A stretch of 64,000 bases of DNA from Liopterus haemorrhoidalis (taxonomy: Eukaryota > Arthropoda > Insecta > Coleoptera > Dytiscidae). The notes beneath the pieces were generated by a model. That model saw only the letters and a list, made by a program, of their open reading frames with translations. It ran no database searches and was not told the DNA's origin. Position 1 is the stretch's first letter. Every line of letters begins with the position of its first letter. Shown here piece by piece: positions 1 to 10,018 of this stretch. The DNA is taken from the NCBI GenBank assembly GCA_963971575.1, contig OZ020624.1, positions 563,001-627,000 of the forward strand, read 5' to 3'. Position numbers and translations under genes: made by a program.

Positions 1-1393
1 ACCAACCACCTAACTCTTAAGGGTTGTGAGATATAAAAAACACCTAATAACTTCCTACCCTTACAGGCTAGAGGGTTTAAACTCTAATAGATAATAGAAT
101 AGACCCTAATGAAGGTGCCTTCCAAATCTGGACGTCCTACCCCTTGTAGTTCACGAGATAATCCCTAAAAACCAATCGGTATCTTCTTGATTTGCTGCGA
201 TCCTGATACCTAAAATAAAAAATTTAAAATTTTGAACAAAACCGTGTTTTTAGACGTGAAATGTTTCCCGATACATGGGGATAGTGTTAAGGCATATAGG
301 GCCACTAGAGCACATCATCAATGTTATCCCTTAGTTTCATCCCTTAATATCAACCCCTTGAATTTTTTTTAAGATAAATAAAAATTGATAATCGACGGTT
401 TAAGGGCGCAAAATTCGGGGTGTATTACGACATAGTGAATTTTATTTTATTAATATCTCAGAACCTATAGGGGTTGTAGAGCACCCATTGCAGTAGCAGA
501 TACCATATACCTTGAAATAGGTACCTGCCAAAAAGCAACCCTCTATCTTTTAAGGGAGGCGTGTTATTAAGTGTTTTTTATATCTCGCAACCCTTAAGAG
601 TTAGGTAGTTGATTTTTGGTACATACGTACTATAGGACCTTAGGACCCTACAGCCTAAATGGGAGCCCTACAACCCTTCTAGTTGTCGAGATATTAATAA
701 AATAAAACAATTATTTTGGTCTAATATGTGACGTCACTGAAAATTAAAAATTAAATATCTCAAAAACCGTAAGGGTTGTAGGGATCCGTTGAAGGGTAGA
801 GGGTCTATAGGTCATGAACTACCTACCTACTGAATACCAACCACCTTACTCTTAAGGATTGTGAGATATAAAAAACACTTAATAACTTCCTACCCTTAAG
901 GGAAATTTCCTTCTAGCGCCTCAGGGCTTCAGAATTTGGGGTTTTTAACGTGTTTTTTACCCCCCTTTTTATAACCCTGCTCAAATCCAAGACTCCACAT
1001 ATTTTGCGGTGTTTAAGCCCCCCCCCCACTCACATTTATGATTCGTTTTTTTTTTTACGTGAAACCGTGTTTCTTAGTTTTACGTGAAAACGTGTTTTTA
1101 GACGTGTAACGTTCCCCGATACATGGGGATAGTGCAATGGCATATAGGGCCACTAGAGCACATAATCAATGTCATCCCTTAGTTTCATCCCTTAATATCA
1201 ACCCCTTGAATTTTTTTTAAGATAAATAAAAATTGATAATCGACGGTTTAAGGGCGCAAAATTCGGGGTGTATTACGACATAGTGAATTTTATTTTATTA
1301 ATATCTCAGAACCTATAAGGGTTGTAGAGCGCCCATTGCAGTAGTACATACCCTATACCTTGAAATAGGTACCTGCCAAAAAGCAACCCTCTA
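1..1393. repeat. Repeat cluster with direct 848-bp-spaced copies and inverted ends
   Basis: About 290 bp at 251-544 is repeated in the same direction at 1099-1392 (spacing 848 bp) with few differences. The first 65 bp recurs near 836-900 and again, inverted, at about 551-617, so 1-617 is bounded by inverted copies of one motif. Several short blocks around the phrase AGGGTTGTAG/GATATT recur. This looks like nested copies of one non-coding mobile or satellite-like repeat. No coding content was seen. Confidence 0.7.
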
Positions 1394-1408
1394 ATTCTTA
1401 ATTTTCAT

Positions 1409-1930
1409 CTATGCACATAATATACTCATCGGATCAAGGGCTACTCCCTTTGCTCAGCTAAATATATACATTAATACTTACTCTGTTTACTTTCTCGTCA
1501 TCTGAAAGATAAATAAACAACCCCAGGAAGGATTTATTAGGTGGGTAGTTATTGAAATAATAATGCGGTTTATTTTATATATATTTATTAAAAATAATCT
1601 AAATACATAGGTTGTTAACAAAGAAATAAGGGTTCAGTCTTTCATTTCAAGGTCATTCTCTCATCCACGCATTCCTATCCACATTCATTCTCTCACGTAG
1701 TTTATATATATAATATACATACTCACCACCTCAAGGGCTACTCCCTTTGCTCAACTAATTATATACATTAATACTTACTCTTTACTTTCTCGTCATCTGA
1801 AAGATAAAAACCAACCCCAGAGAGGATTTATTAGGTGGGTATTTATCGAAATAATAATGCTGTTTATTTTATATTTATTTATTAAAAATGATAAAATACA
1901 GAGGTAGTCTTTCATTTCAAGGTCATTCTC
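1409..1930. repeat. Tandem duplication, about 290-bp unit
   Basis: The stretch containing CAAGGGCTACTCCCTTTGCT at about 1435 recurs near 1733, followed in both copies by the same run through GGATTTATTAGGTGGGTA, an A/T-rich segment and TTTCATTTCAAGGTCATTCT (about 1640 and 1911). Two adjacent direct copies, with no coding content. Confidence 0.65.
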
Positions 1931-2316
1931 TCATCCATGCATTTCTTTCCACATTCAGCGCAGTCTCCCGTTCCACAATAATTCTGGTTCGGGTAGGAAT
2001 GCATGGGAAATAAATAATATTCTTCCATGAATTACTTTCCACATACAACGCAGTCTCTCGTTCCACAATTATTCTGGTTCGGGTAGGAATGCATGGGAAA
2101 TAAATAATATTCTTCCATGCATTACTTTCCACATACAACGCAGTCTCTCGTTCCACAATTATTCTGGTTCGGGTAGGAATGCATGGGAAATAAATAATAT
2201 TCTTCCATGCATTACTTTCCACATACAACGCAGTCTCACGTTCCACAATTATTCTGGTTCGGGTAAGAATGCATGGGGAAATAAACAATATTCTTCCATA
2301 CATTCCTATTCACGTT
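1931..2316. repeat. 90-bp minisatellite, about 4.3 copies
   Basis: The block starting ACATTCAGCG/ACATACAACG recurs at 1951, 2041, 2131 and 2221, an exact 90-bp period, with the tail decaying near 2311. Because 90 is a multiple of 3, an open frame of 30-residue repeats exists on the minus strand (1923-2303). I regard it as a by-product of the array, since it has no partner exons or flanking signals. Confidence 0.85.
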
Positions 2317-2329
2317 CATCAAAATCTTT

Positions 2330-3290
2330 CATTCTCCAGTCACTTCCAACAATTTTTCTCCACATTCAACTGATTCCATTTATTTTCAATTGATTTCTTT
2401 TTTTTTATTCCATCCATTTATTTTTCCACATTCATTCTTTCTCAATATATTTTATTCAATCTTTATTTAGTGCCTCTCTACACCGACAAACACATTTTTA
2501 TTTTTTACATAAACAATAATTTTTACAAAATATGATACAGAATACAAATCAATACAATGTTTTATAATAATAAGAGAGATCATTTCAATTATTTCAACTC
2601 AAAATATTCACAAATATTGTTCTTTTATATATTATTCCATTTAAATATCGTGTTTTACAAATTATTAATTTTACAAAATAAGTAAAATTAATTTATCAAA
2701 TGATCATAGCTTGAATTTATTTTTCAAAAAATTCACCAACTGATTTACTGTCTAATTAATTTTCTATTATGAAAAATTTTTATTTTAATTTGTTTTTCAA
2801 TAAAATTACCAAACAATTTACTTTCAAAATATTTTAAATTAATTTGCCAACTAATCATAACTTGAATTTATTTTTAAAATAATTTACCAACTATATAATT
2901 TACTGTCAAAATTATTTTATTTTTTGAAAATATATTAATTAAATCTGTCAACTAACCATAACTTGAATTTATTTTTCATTTTATATCAAAATAATTATAT
3001 ATTTTCAAAATATTTTAATTTGTAAACGAGTATATTGAATTTATTTTTCAAAAAATTTATCATCTAATTTACTGTCTATTTAATTTTATTTTTTGAAAAT
3101 ATTTTAATTTAATTTGAGAACTAATCATAACTTGAATTTATTTTTCAAGAAATTTACCAATTTACTATCAAAATAATTTATTTTTCCATATCATTAATTT
3201 AATTTGTCAATTAATCTTAATTTTTTCAAAAAATTATTAACTAATTTACTGTCCAAATAAAATAATTTCATTGCTTTACGATGTTTCAAG
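2330..3290. repeat. Degenerate AT-rich tandem array
   Basis: The phrase ATAACTTGAATTTATTTTTC followed by a variant of ATTTACTGTC recurs irregularly, roughly every 85-170 bp (near 2707, 2865, 2955, 3035 and 3125). It is a diverged tandem array with no coding potential. Confidence 0.6.
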
Positions 3291-4935
3291 ATCATCTATA
3301 TTTTCGTACAAATATTCAACCCCAAATATTCATTATTTATTTATTTTATTTTTATAATTTCCCATGTAAGTTGTAAACATTTACCAGGCGGGCCCAAACC
3401 TGGTAAATGGGGCCCTTACGCCCTACACAGGAAATATATTCAACTACTATAGTGTTCAATATTGAAATATTAAATAAAAATATTAAATTATCAATTAATT
3501 AAATAAATAATAAACAAATAATACATCCCCCAACGATCTGGCGATACTAGTGCTCCTATTATTTTTGCACACTCATTTTAATTATGAAATGAGGGCTGAG
3601 TCAACCCCTGGGCTGAGTGCACAGGGGTGTGGAATGTTAGTTGCACAGGGGTGTGGAATGTTAGTTCCGCAGTGGTGTCCGGAAACTGAATCCCAGTCTC
3701 AGTCTTACGGAGCCACTGTACCTCGAATAAATTAAATAATAGATTACAAAATCAATGAAAAATGAAACATTGCAAGCCGTGAAATAATTTAAATTTAGTC
3801 AGTGCATCAGTAGGTATATTGTCCATTTATTTTTAAAAAAATGGACATCGTAGATCAGTTTCTAGACAAATCGGACACAACCGAACAGTTTGGAAGTTAT
3901 CGATTGGTTTTCAAAATAATTTAAAATTTAAAAAAATTGATTAGCTATTAATGATGGTTCCAAATTACCTTTTCATAAAAAAAAAAAATACTGATTAGTT
4001 TACAAATATAAAATTATTAAAAAAATTATTAGTTTACCAATTTATTTAAAATTTGTAAAAAAGTGCAAATAACTATTTTTGCTGAGCACTAAAAATTGTA
4101 TCTAACTAAATTTCTAAAAAATTTAATATTATTAATTTGTTTCTAAGTTGGTATTTAATTTCAAAAACCAAAATACTGATTAGTTTTCAAACTAATTTTA
4201 AATTGCTAAAATAATGCAAATAGCTATCATTACTGAACGCTAAAAATTTACTTAACTAGTTTTCAAAAATTTTTTAAAAAGTATTTTATTAAAAAACGCT
4301 AATAGCAAACGTTGCTATAAATATTGTACCTAAATTTCTATATGTTTGATTAATTAATATTTAGTTTCTAAAAAATAAAATTGATTTTTTTCCAAACGTA
4401 TTCTTTAATTTAAAAAAAAAATGGTTATTGTTCACTTTTTGGACCAATATTAAATGTCCAAACAGATTGGACTTTATCGAATGGTCTCGGAACAAATTCA
4501 AAATAATTAGACAGTATTGATTACTTTCCGATTAAAGCAAAAATATCTATGTTCGATAAATCTTATTTAAAAATAAACTGAAAATATTTTGAGTTAAAAT
4601 TTGAAATAATCTCCCTAAAATATTATATTTCATTACTTTAAATACCTGTATGTACCCCAGAATAAAAGCGTATTAACTATAATTTTTCATAAAATTATAT
4701 TTTTTTTGAAAGACATATGGTATTCACTTTTAAATGCAATTTTTTATTTCTATTTTTCTTGGTATTAGAAATATTGCATTAATATTATTAAATCCATGTA
4801 TGGTACTAAAGATACGATGTTTAATTTGCTCTTTTGTAAATTTGTTACGAATTAATACACTTTTATTCTGGTGTACATGTATAGAATTCTTATCCAACAT
4901 TATTACGTATGAAAATTTTGGCTGAATTCTTTTCT
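3291..4935. other. AT-rich stretch with no recognised feature
   Basis: Very AT-rich, with scattered short ORFs of no recognisable content and a GC-rich inverted pair near 3385-3415 (ACCAGG...CCTGGT). No splice-bounded exon or transposon end was recognised. Confidence 0.5.
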
Positions 4936-5455
4936 GTGAACTCCATCAATCCGGACATCTGCTTCTGTCCGTACTGGAACAACTTCCTCCCGTTGTCATA
5001 GAGACTGCGGAAACAATCTTTGAAGTGTGCATTCAAATCCCACCGAGGGTGAATTATTAGTAATTCTTGTCATGTTTAAGGTTGCTTAGCCTCTAAACGA
5101 AGAGTTTGTGGTCACGGTACAAGAGATGCACCAACTCCATCCGCGACCTAAAACTCCACGAGAGAAAAAGCAACCCCATGACAAGAATATTTTTAATTTA
5201 TCACCAAATGCCACCATGGAGATGATTTTCGTAATCTCCACATGAAGTCATCCCTGTCTACTAAGGCGTTGAAATTTGCAGCGCCCAATATTTCCTAAAA
5301 AAAATAACTTTCATCAAAAAAATATAAATATTTCAGTTGGCAGAAGTGAGTTTTTAAATATGTTTTTTTCCTTAAATCAAATCAAAATGCAACTTTTTAA
5401 ATGTCTTGAAAATATATTTAATATATTTCTTCAAAAATTCTAAAACTCATTATCA
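4936..5455. repeat. Dispersed repeat, copy 1
   Basis: This segment is about 85-90% like the two outer parts of 6330-7370 (for example CACCAACTCCATCCGCGACC, then the GAGAAAA...CCATGAC block and the AATTTATCACCAAAT block). Copy 1 lacks the roughly 500 bp GC-rich middle found in copy 2. Likely a mobile element or segmental duplicate; no ORF recognised. Confidence 0.65.
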
Positions 5456-6064
5456 CATACAAAAAAAAAAAAATAATAAATAAATAAATAAATAAAAATA
5501 ATAATAATAATCGGTTCATAAATTATGTATTATTCAAATTCATATTAATCTGCATTACTCTGTTTTTATAAAAAAAAAATATTATAAAGTTAAATAGCTA
5601 TTGATCCTTGATCATACATAAGAAATCCTACAAATGAATTTATCGTGGACAGACAGACACATGCGTGATGGTATAGGGATAGGGGTTTCTTGATAATTCC
5701 TACGAGGGCCTACAAATGTAAATATCATGGACAAACATACTCATGAATGTACAAGGCTTTTTGCTCATACCTACAAAACCTTAAATATCGACGAATCAGA
5801 ATTTTTTTTTTATTGTTGTCTTAAAATCCAAAAGTCTCCGAATTTTGAACGCGGCATCTATTTCTGGAATTTCTAGCAGAGTCCTTTTCCAAAATGATAA
5901 CTCAAATATTTCTCGGAAATTTGACCCCAAGACCGTTTTCCAGATGTCAACCCAATTTTGAATTCTAGATTTGGCCAAAGACCCCAATGACCCTAGGTTT
6001 TAGAAACAATCTTACCGCAAAGGCAGGGAAGTTGCAAAATAAAAATAATAAAAAATATATTTAC

Positions 6065-6178
6065 CTCTGTTGTCGGGTTTCCTAGAAATCCCTCCACTTG
6101 TCCACTTCTAACTCCTGTCCAACTTTCTTTCGTCCTTGTCCTTGGCTTCTTTAATTCGATGGATTTTTCAATCTCCAT
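6065..6178 (-). CDS. Unidentified short open exon with a splice donor
   Basis: On the minus strand an ATG at 6178 opens a charged peptide (starts MEIEKSIELKKPRTRTKE) that runs to a good donor (CAGAG then GTAAATA) at 6065/6064. A second open stretch follows at 5796-5987. It is not recognised. It lies between the two copies of a dispersed repeat and could equally be a piece of a retrotransposon. Only the open frame and the donor are seen. Confidence 0.15.
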
Positions 6179-6329
6179 ATTGGCGCTCCGGTAGATATTT
6201 ATTCTCTAAGAACCCTGGTCACAAACTCCATCAGGATGAAACATTAGTCAACACTATTATTCTGGTGTACGGATATAAATTTCTCATTTCAGCATAGAGG
6301 CATCATTGCTTCTACAACTGCTGAAAGAA

Positions 6330-7370
6330 CTCCTTCCTCCGTACTCTATGAATCTGGACCTTTGCTTCAGTCCATATAGGAACATCCCTCCCCATTGTCA
6401 TAGAGACTGCAGAAACAATTTTCGTGGTGTGCATTTAAATCCCAACTGAGGGTGAGTTATTACTAATTTTTGTCATTTTAGAGTTGCGTAGCCTCTAAAA
6501 CGAGGAGATTGTGGTCTCGGTACGAGAGGTAAGGTGGGGACTGATGGTATCGCAGAACCCAGAACACTCCGGAACCCAGAGAACCAGGCCGGACAAGCTT
6601 GCCAGGTCACCCGCACAGGTAGTGTGAAAACAGGGGAATACTGCAACAAATGAATGCTTCCGGCCCAACTGGAAGGGCTGATAGGTAGGTTATGAGGACG
6701 ACCGTTTCCTCTGGTCATATAAAGAGGCTGGTGACTATGTTTCCAATCCTCCCCCCCGCCCAACGAGGGAGTTCCGCACATGGTTGAGGCAGGGTTCAAG
6801 CACTTCCGGCGCCAGACAGAAATAAAGCTTTCCGCTGGCGGCGATAATGCCGGTTATTCGGGTTAATCCCATAAGGGCGCTCCTCCGAAGGGTTGATGGA
6901 TAGCCAGAACCCAGGTACGTTAGTGAACCAGCTCTGAATGTGGGAAAGTACGATCTGACACATGGCATGTGAGTCCAACACCGGTCTCCAGGCCCAGAGG
7001 CACCGGGTCGCGACCCCAACCTGTCCCTCTACCGCACCAACTCCATCCGCGACCCAAAACTCCACGAGAGAAAACGCAATCCCATGACAAAAATATTTTT
7101 AATTTATCACCAAATACCACCACGGAGATGGTTTCCGCAGTCTCCACTTGAAGACAACAATCCACCCCTCCATTAAGGCGCTAAAATTTGCAGCGCCTAA
7201 TTACTCCTGAAACAAATAACTTACATTAAAAAATTTATATATACATATTTCGGTCGGCAGAATTGGGTTTTTAAATATGTGGGCTTCTCCTTAAATCTAA
7301 TGAAAATGTAACTTTTTAATTATTTTGAAAATATATTTAATATACATTTCTTCAAAAATTCCAAAACATC
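6330..7370. repeat. Dispersed repeat, copy 2, with GC-rich 500-bp middle
   Basis: The outer parts match 4936-5455. The middle (about 6520-7024) is conspicuously GC-rich for this window and contains several overlapping ORFs on the minus strand, none recognisable. Either copy 1 lost this middle or copy 2 gained it; both junctions fall inside the shared context CGGTAC(A/G)AGAG...GCACCAACTCC. Confidence 0.6.
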
Positions 7371-7608
7371 TTTTTAAAAAAAGTAATCCAATTAAAAATT
7401 CCTATAATGTGTATTACTCTGAATTAAAAATATATAAGATATAATCAAGGAAACCTTATAATATATAAAAAGTGCAAAAACAAATAACCCAATATTTGAA
7501 TGTACTATAAACATGAAATTAATAAACACCCTTGGTTTTTATTAGTTAATTGTAATTGGATGAATAATAACAATAATGAATTGAAAAAAACTTAAAACTT
7601 ACCGAAAA

Positions 7609-7733
7609 TTATCTTTCCTTTTGAAAACCACATTGTAAGTTGAGTCCGGGCGTCCAATGTGTTGGCGGAAACCGGCCTGGCACTTGCCGATATCGCATAC
7701 CATCTCCGGTAAAATCACTCACAGAAAATGAGA
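7609..7733 (-). CDS. Candidate alternative terminal exon of the micro-exon gene
   Basis: A GC-richer block on the minus strand. It is preceded by a good acceptor (pyrimidine tract, TTTTTTCCAG) at 7734. Entering in phase 1, as the micro-exon gene does, gives 40 codons (SFSVSDFTGDGMRYRQVPG...) and a TAA at 7609. A strong donor (GTAAGT) follows 6 bp later, but no frame is open across the whole acceptor-donor interval, so an internal coding exon is excluded. The alternative reading is a first coding exon starting at an internal ATG (MVCDIGKCQAGFRQHIGRPD...). I cannot choose between them; the family is unknown. Confidence 0.25.
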
Positions 7734-8758
7734 CTGGAAAAAATTATAAATTAATCAAAATTAAATTTATTCCACGGAAACATTAAATAAAAACACAGAA
7801 AATCTAATCAAAATATCTTTAAAATAAAGTTAAATTAAATAAACACTTGCATTTATTGAACTGAATATTGCAAGGTCAATTTCACTAATGACTTTAATTC
7901 CTTATCGATATAATGAAGATAAGAAAAACATTAATGACCTCGATTTATTGCGACACAAAAATTAATGAAATATAACAAAGAAATATTATAAAAAATAGCA
8001 AAAAATGCTATAAATATCAAAATTTTCAATACTTATGCCCTTATACTTTAAAATAAATGAACACTCACCTATTTTTCTTTATTTTCAAAAGCAATAACCA
8101 ATTAAAATATTCAAACACTCCAACATTTTTCTCTTATTTCTTAATAATTATTACTTAAATTTTTATTCCAGTGCCTTTTTAACTATTTATATCACCTCCT
8201 TTTCAAATTACACTTTTCTTTGCACGATTTTCAATACTTTTGGAACAAAATATTCATTATAAAATACTGCGTGCAGTTTCTTACCGAGTCATTTTAGTAA
8301 TGACGCTATGACGTAACAAAATTTTGACGATATGCGCAAGAGCAAACTTTCAGCAGATATTTTCATTCCTCAACACATTGTTGTAATGTTCAAAATATAA
8401 TGTTGTAAATTCAAAAACGGATGGAAATAGGGACCTGCGGTTTGAATTTTTGGATTTCTAGTGTATTACATGCTTTACAAAAAATAATGTTAACATATCT
8501 ATTTTGATTTGAGAGCGTTTTAAAAACGATTAAAAATTATCAAAATTTCAAAAAGTTCTAATTCAAAAACGATTGGAATTAAAGACCTGCTGTTTGAATT
8601 TTTTGTTTTTTAGTGTCCTGGTTGCAGTGTGTATAAAAAAATACTTTAACATTCTTAAAGCTATAAACTATTCACTTTTGTAAGAACAAACTAAGAGGGA
8701 ATTTTGGTACAATTTCAATTATTTTTTTAATTTATTTTTATTAAATAAAATGGATATA
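7734..8758. other. AT-rich stretch, no gene seen
   Basis: AT-rich with no recognisable exon. Near 8660-8700 is a fragment matching one end of the small element H (TTCACTTTTGTAAGAACAAA), whose complete copy lies at 55294-55587. Confidence 0.5.
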
Positions 8759-9155
8759 CAGTCTGTTCTAAACGGTTAGGCGGAACTAAATGGGAATTTC
8801 GTTCTTTTAGGTTGTCACGAGAAGGGACTATTTTATTTTTCACGTTGGAATGTCAAAATTTAAAATTCCAACAATGAAACCATGGAAACGAATGACACGA
8901 ATCAAAATTAAATAATTTTTTTACGTATTTTAATGACAAAAAAAATAAATAAATGGGATAGTTGTATTAAGAATGACACAAAAAATCGGAATATAAAGAA
9001 AATGACATTTTAAAATGATATTAACCTTAACCAAAAAATTTTTATTGTAAGTATGATTTACATAGCTTAAACAAAACGGCCAAAAAGCATGATTTAAACG
9101 ATGAAAGTAACTATATTGCAAAATCTAGTTCCACCTAAGCCTTTGGAACAGACTT
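8759..9155. mobile_element. TA-flanked MITE family A, copy 1
   Basis: About 400 bp with inverted ends of roughly 30 bp beginning CAGTCTGTTC(C/T)AAACGGTT and ending in the reverse complement, flanked by TA. No ORF. Further copies at 34446-34846, 35645-36050, 39847-40253, 54032-54440 and 55062-55767 define the family. The TA target site points to a Tc1/mariner-type non-autonomous element. Confidence 0.8.
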
Positions 9156-9204
9156 TATAATCCGTCTCAATTTGTAATATTATCTGTCTCATTTTGTAAT
9201 ACAG

Positions 9205-9500
9205 AACTAACAGTGAAAGTTCATTTTTTATGTTGTATATTGACAATACATTTATAATATTGTCATAGTATTGGTTCACACGAATACGCAAAAGTCTGTT
9301 TACACCACAACAGTCACCAAAGTAACCAGATCTGGTTTCGTATTACAAATTGAGACGGATTATACGAAACTAGATCTGGTTACTTTGGTGACTGTTGTGG
9401 TGTAAACAGACTTTGGCGTATCCGTGTGAACCAATACTATGATAATATTATAAATGTATTGTCAATATACAACATAAAAAATGAATTTTCCCTGTTAGTT
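9205..9500. repeat. Near-perfect 138-bp-arm hairpin
   Basis: The left arm 9205-9342 and right arm 9363-9500 are reverse complements with only scattered mismatches, around a 20-bp loop. If transcribed it would fold into a long hairpin RNA. It abuts the MITE at 8759-9155 and the dispersed repeat at 9497-9708. Confidence 0.85.
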
Positions 9501-9708
9501 CTTTGTAAGACTATTTTGCCTATTAGAATAGTTTATTTGTTTCTATTCTGTTCTTATTATTATATTTTCATTTCATTTCGATACAAGTGACAGCGTACAA
9601 ATATTACATTCGTTAAATAGATAAATGTAAACGTACTAAACCTGACGTCACATTTTTTTCTGACGTTTCAAGTGACGCAACTGCACTGTTTCGCCGATTT
9701 CCCTATAG
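9497..9708. repeat. Dispersed repeat, inverted partner at 33859-34067
   Basis: The sequence from GTTCTTTGTAAGACTATTTT to GCCGATTTCCCTATA recurs in reverse complement at 33859-34067 with few differences. It holds two TGACG-type motifs but no ORF. Likely one end of a larger mobile element. Confidence 0.7.
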
Positions 9709-9926
9709 CTACAACGATATGAAACTCATTAACGATTAAATAAATCGGTTTTTGTTAAATTTTATTTAAAATAATTCTTTAATAATATTTAATCTGATTC
9801 TGGACAGGACCGCAGTGTGCGAGTGTTCAGAGTTCACTGCACACGGGCGGCTCAACAAAGGGGCGGTATTTAGGGTTGATTCTACTTGAATCCTATTGGA
9901 TGTCGGTTCTATAGAGGCCGGTCTTA

Positions 9927-10018
9927 TTAAAATTGGCAGGAGGATGGACAGGACATCTGCATTACTGATTCTGGATGTTGAGTACTTTCTTCTCTTCTAT
10001 CAGGACATACATATTCAT
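9927..10018 (-). CDS. Candidate terminal exon of the micro-exon gene
   Basis: The acceptor TTTATAATTGCAG at 10019 matches the type A acceptors. Entering with 2 nt (AT), the exon reads EYVCPDRREESTQHPES, like a type A exon, but the usual final G before GTAAT is missing (CA then GTAATG). Read through, it continues VMQMSCPSSCQF and stops at 9927-9929. So an ancestral A exon seems to have lost one base and become the 3' end. The upstream exon (12013) leaves in phase 1, which fits. Using the GTAATG donor instead would exit in phase 0. Confidence 0.5.

Noticed and set aside
1923..2303. 126-codon minus-strand ORF of 30-residue repeats
   Set aside because: Fully explained by the 90-bp minisatellite; no splice partners or other coding evidence.
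3550..3735. 61-codon ORF with repeated AQGCGMLV
   Set aside because: A small local duplication in AT-rich DNA; no other support.
6473..7165. Overlapping minus-strand ORFs (81-108 codons) as a gene
   Set aside because: They overlap in several frames and follow from high GC; no frame has recognisable protein character or splice support.
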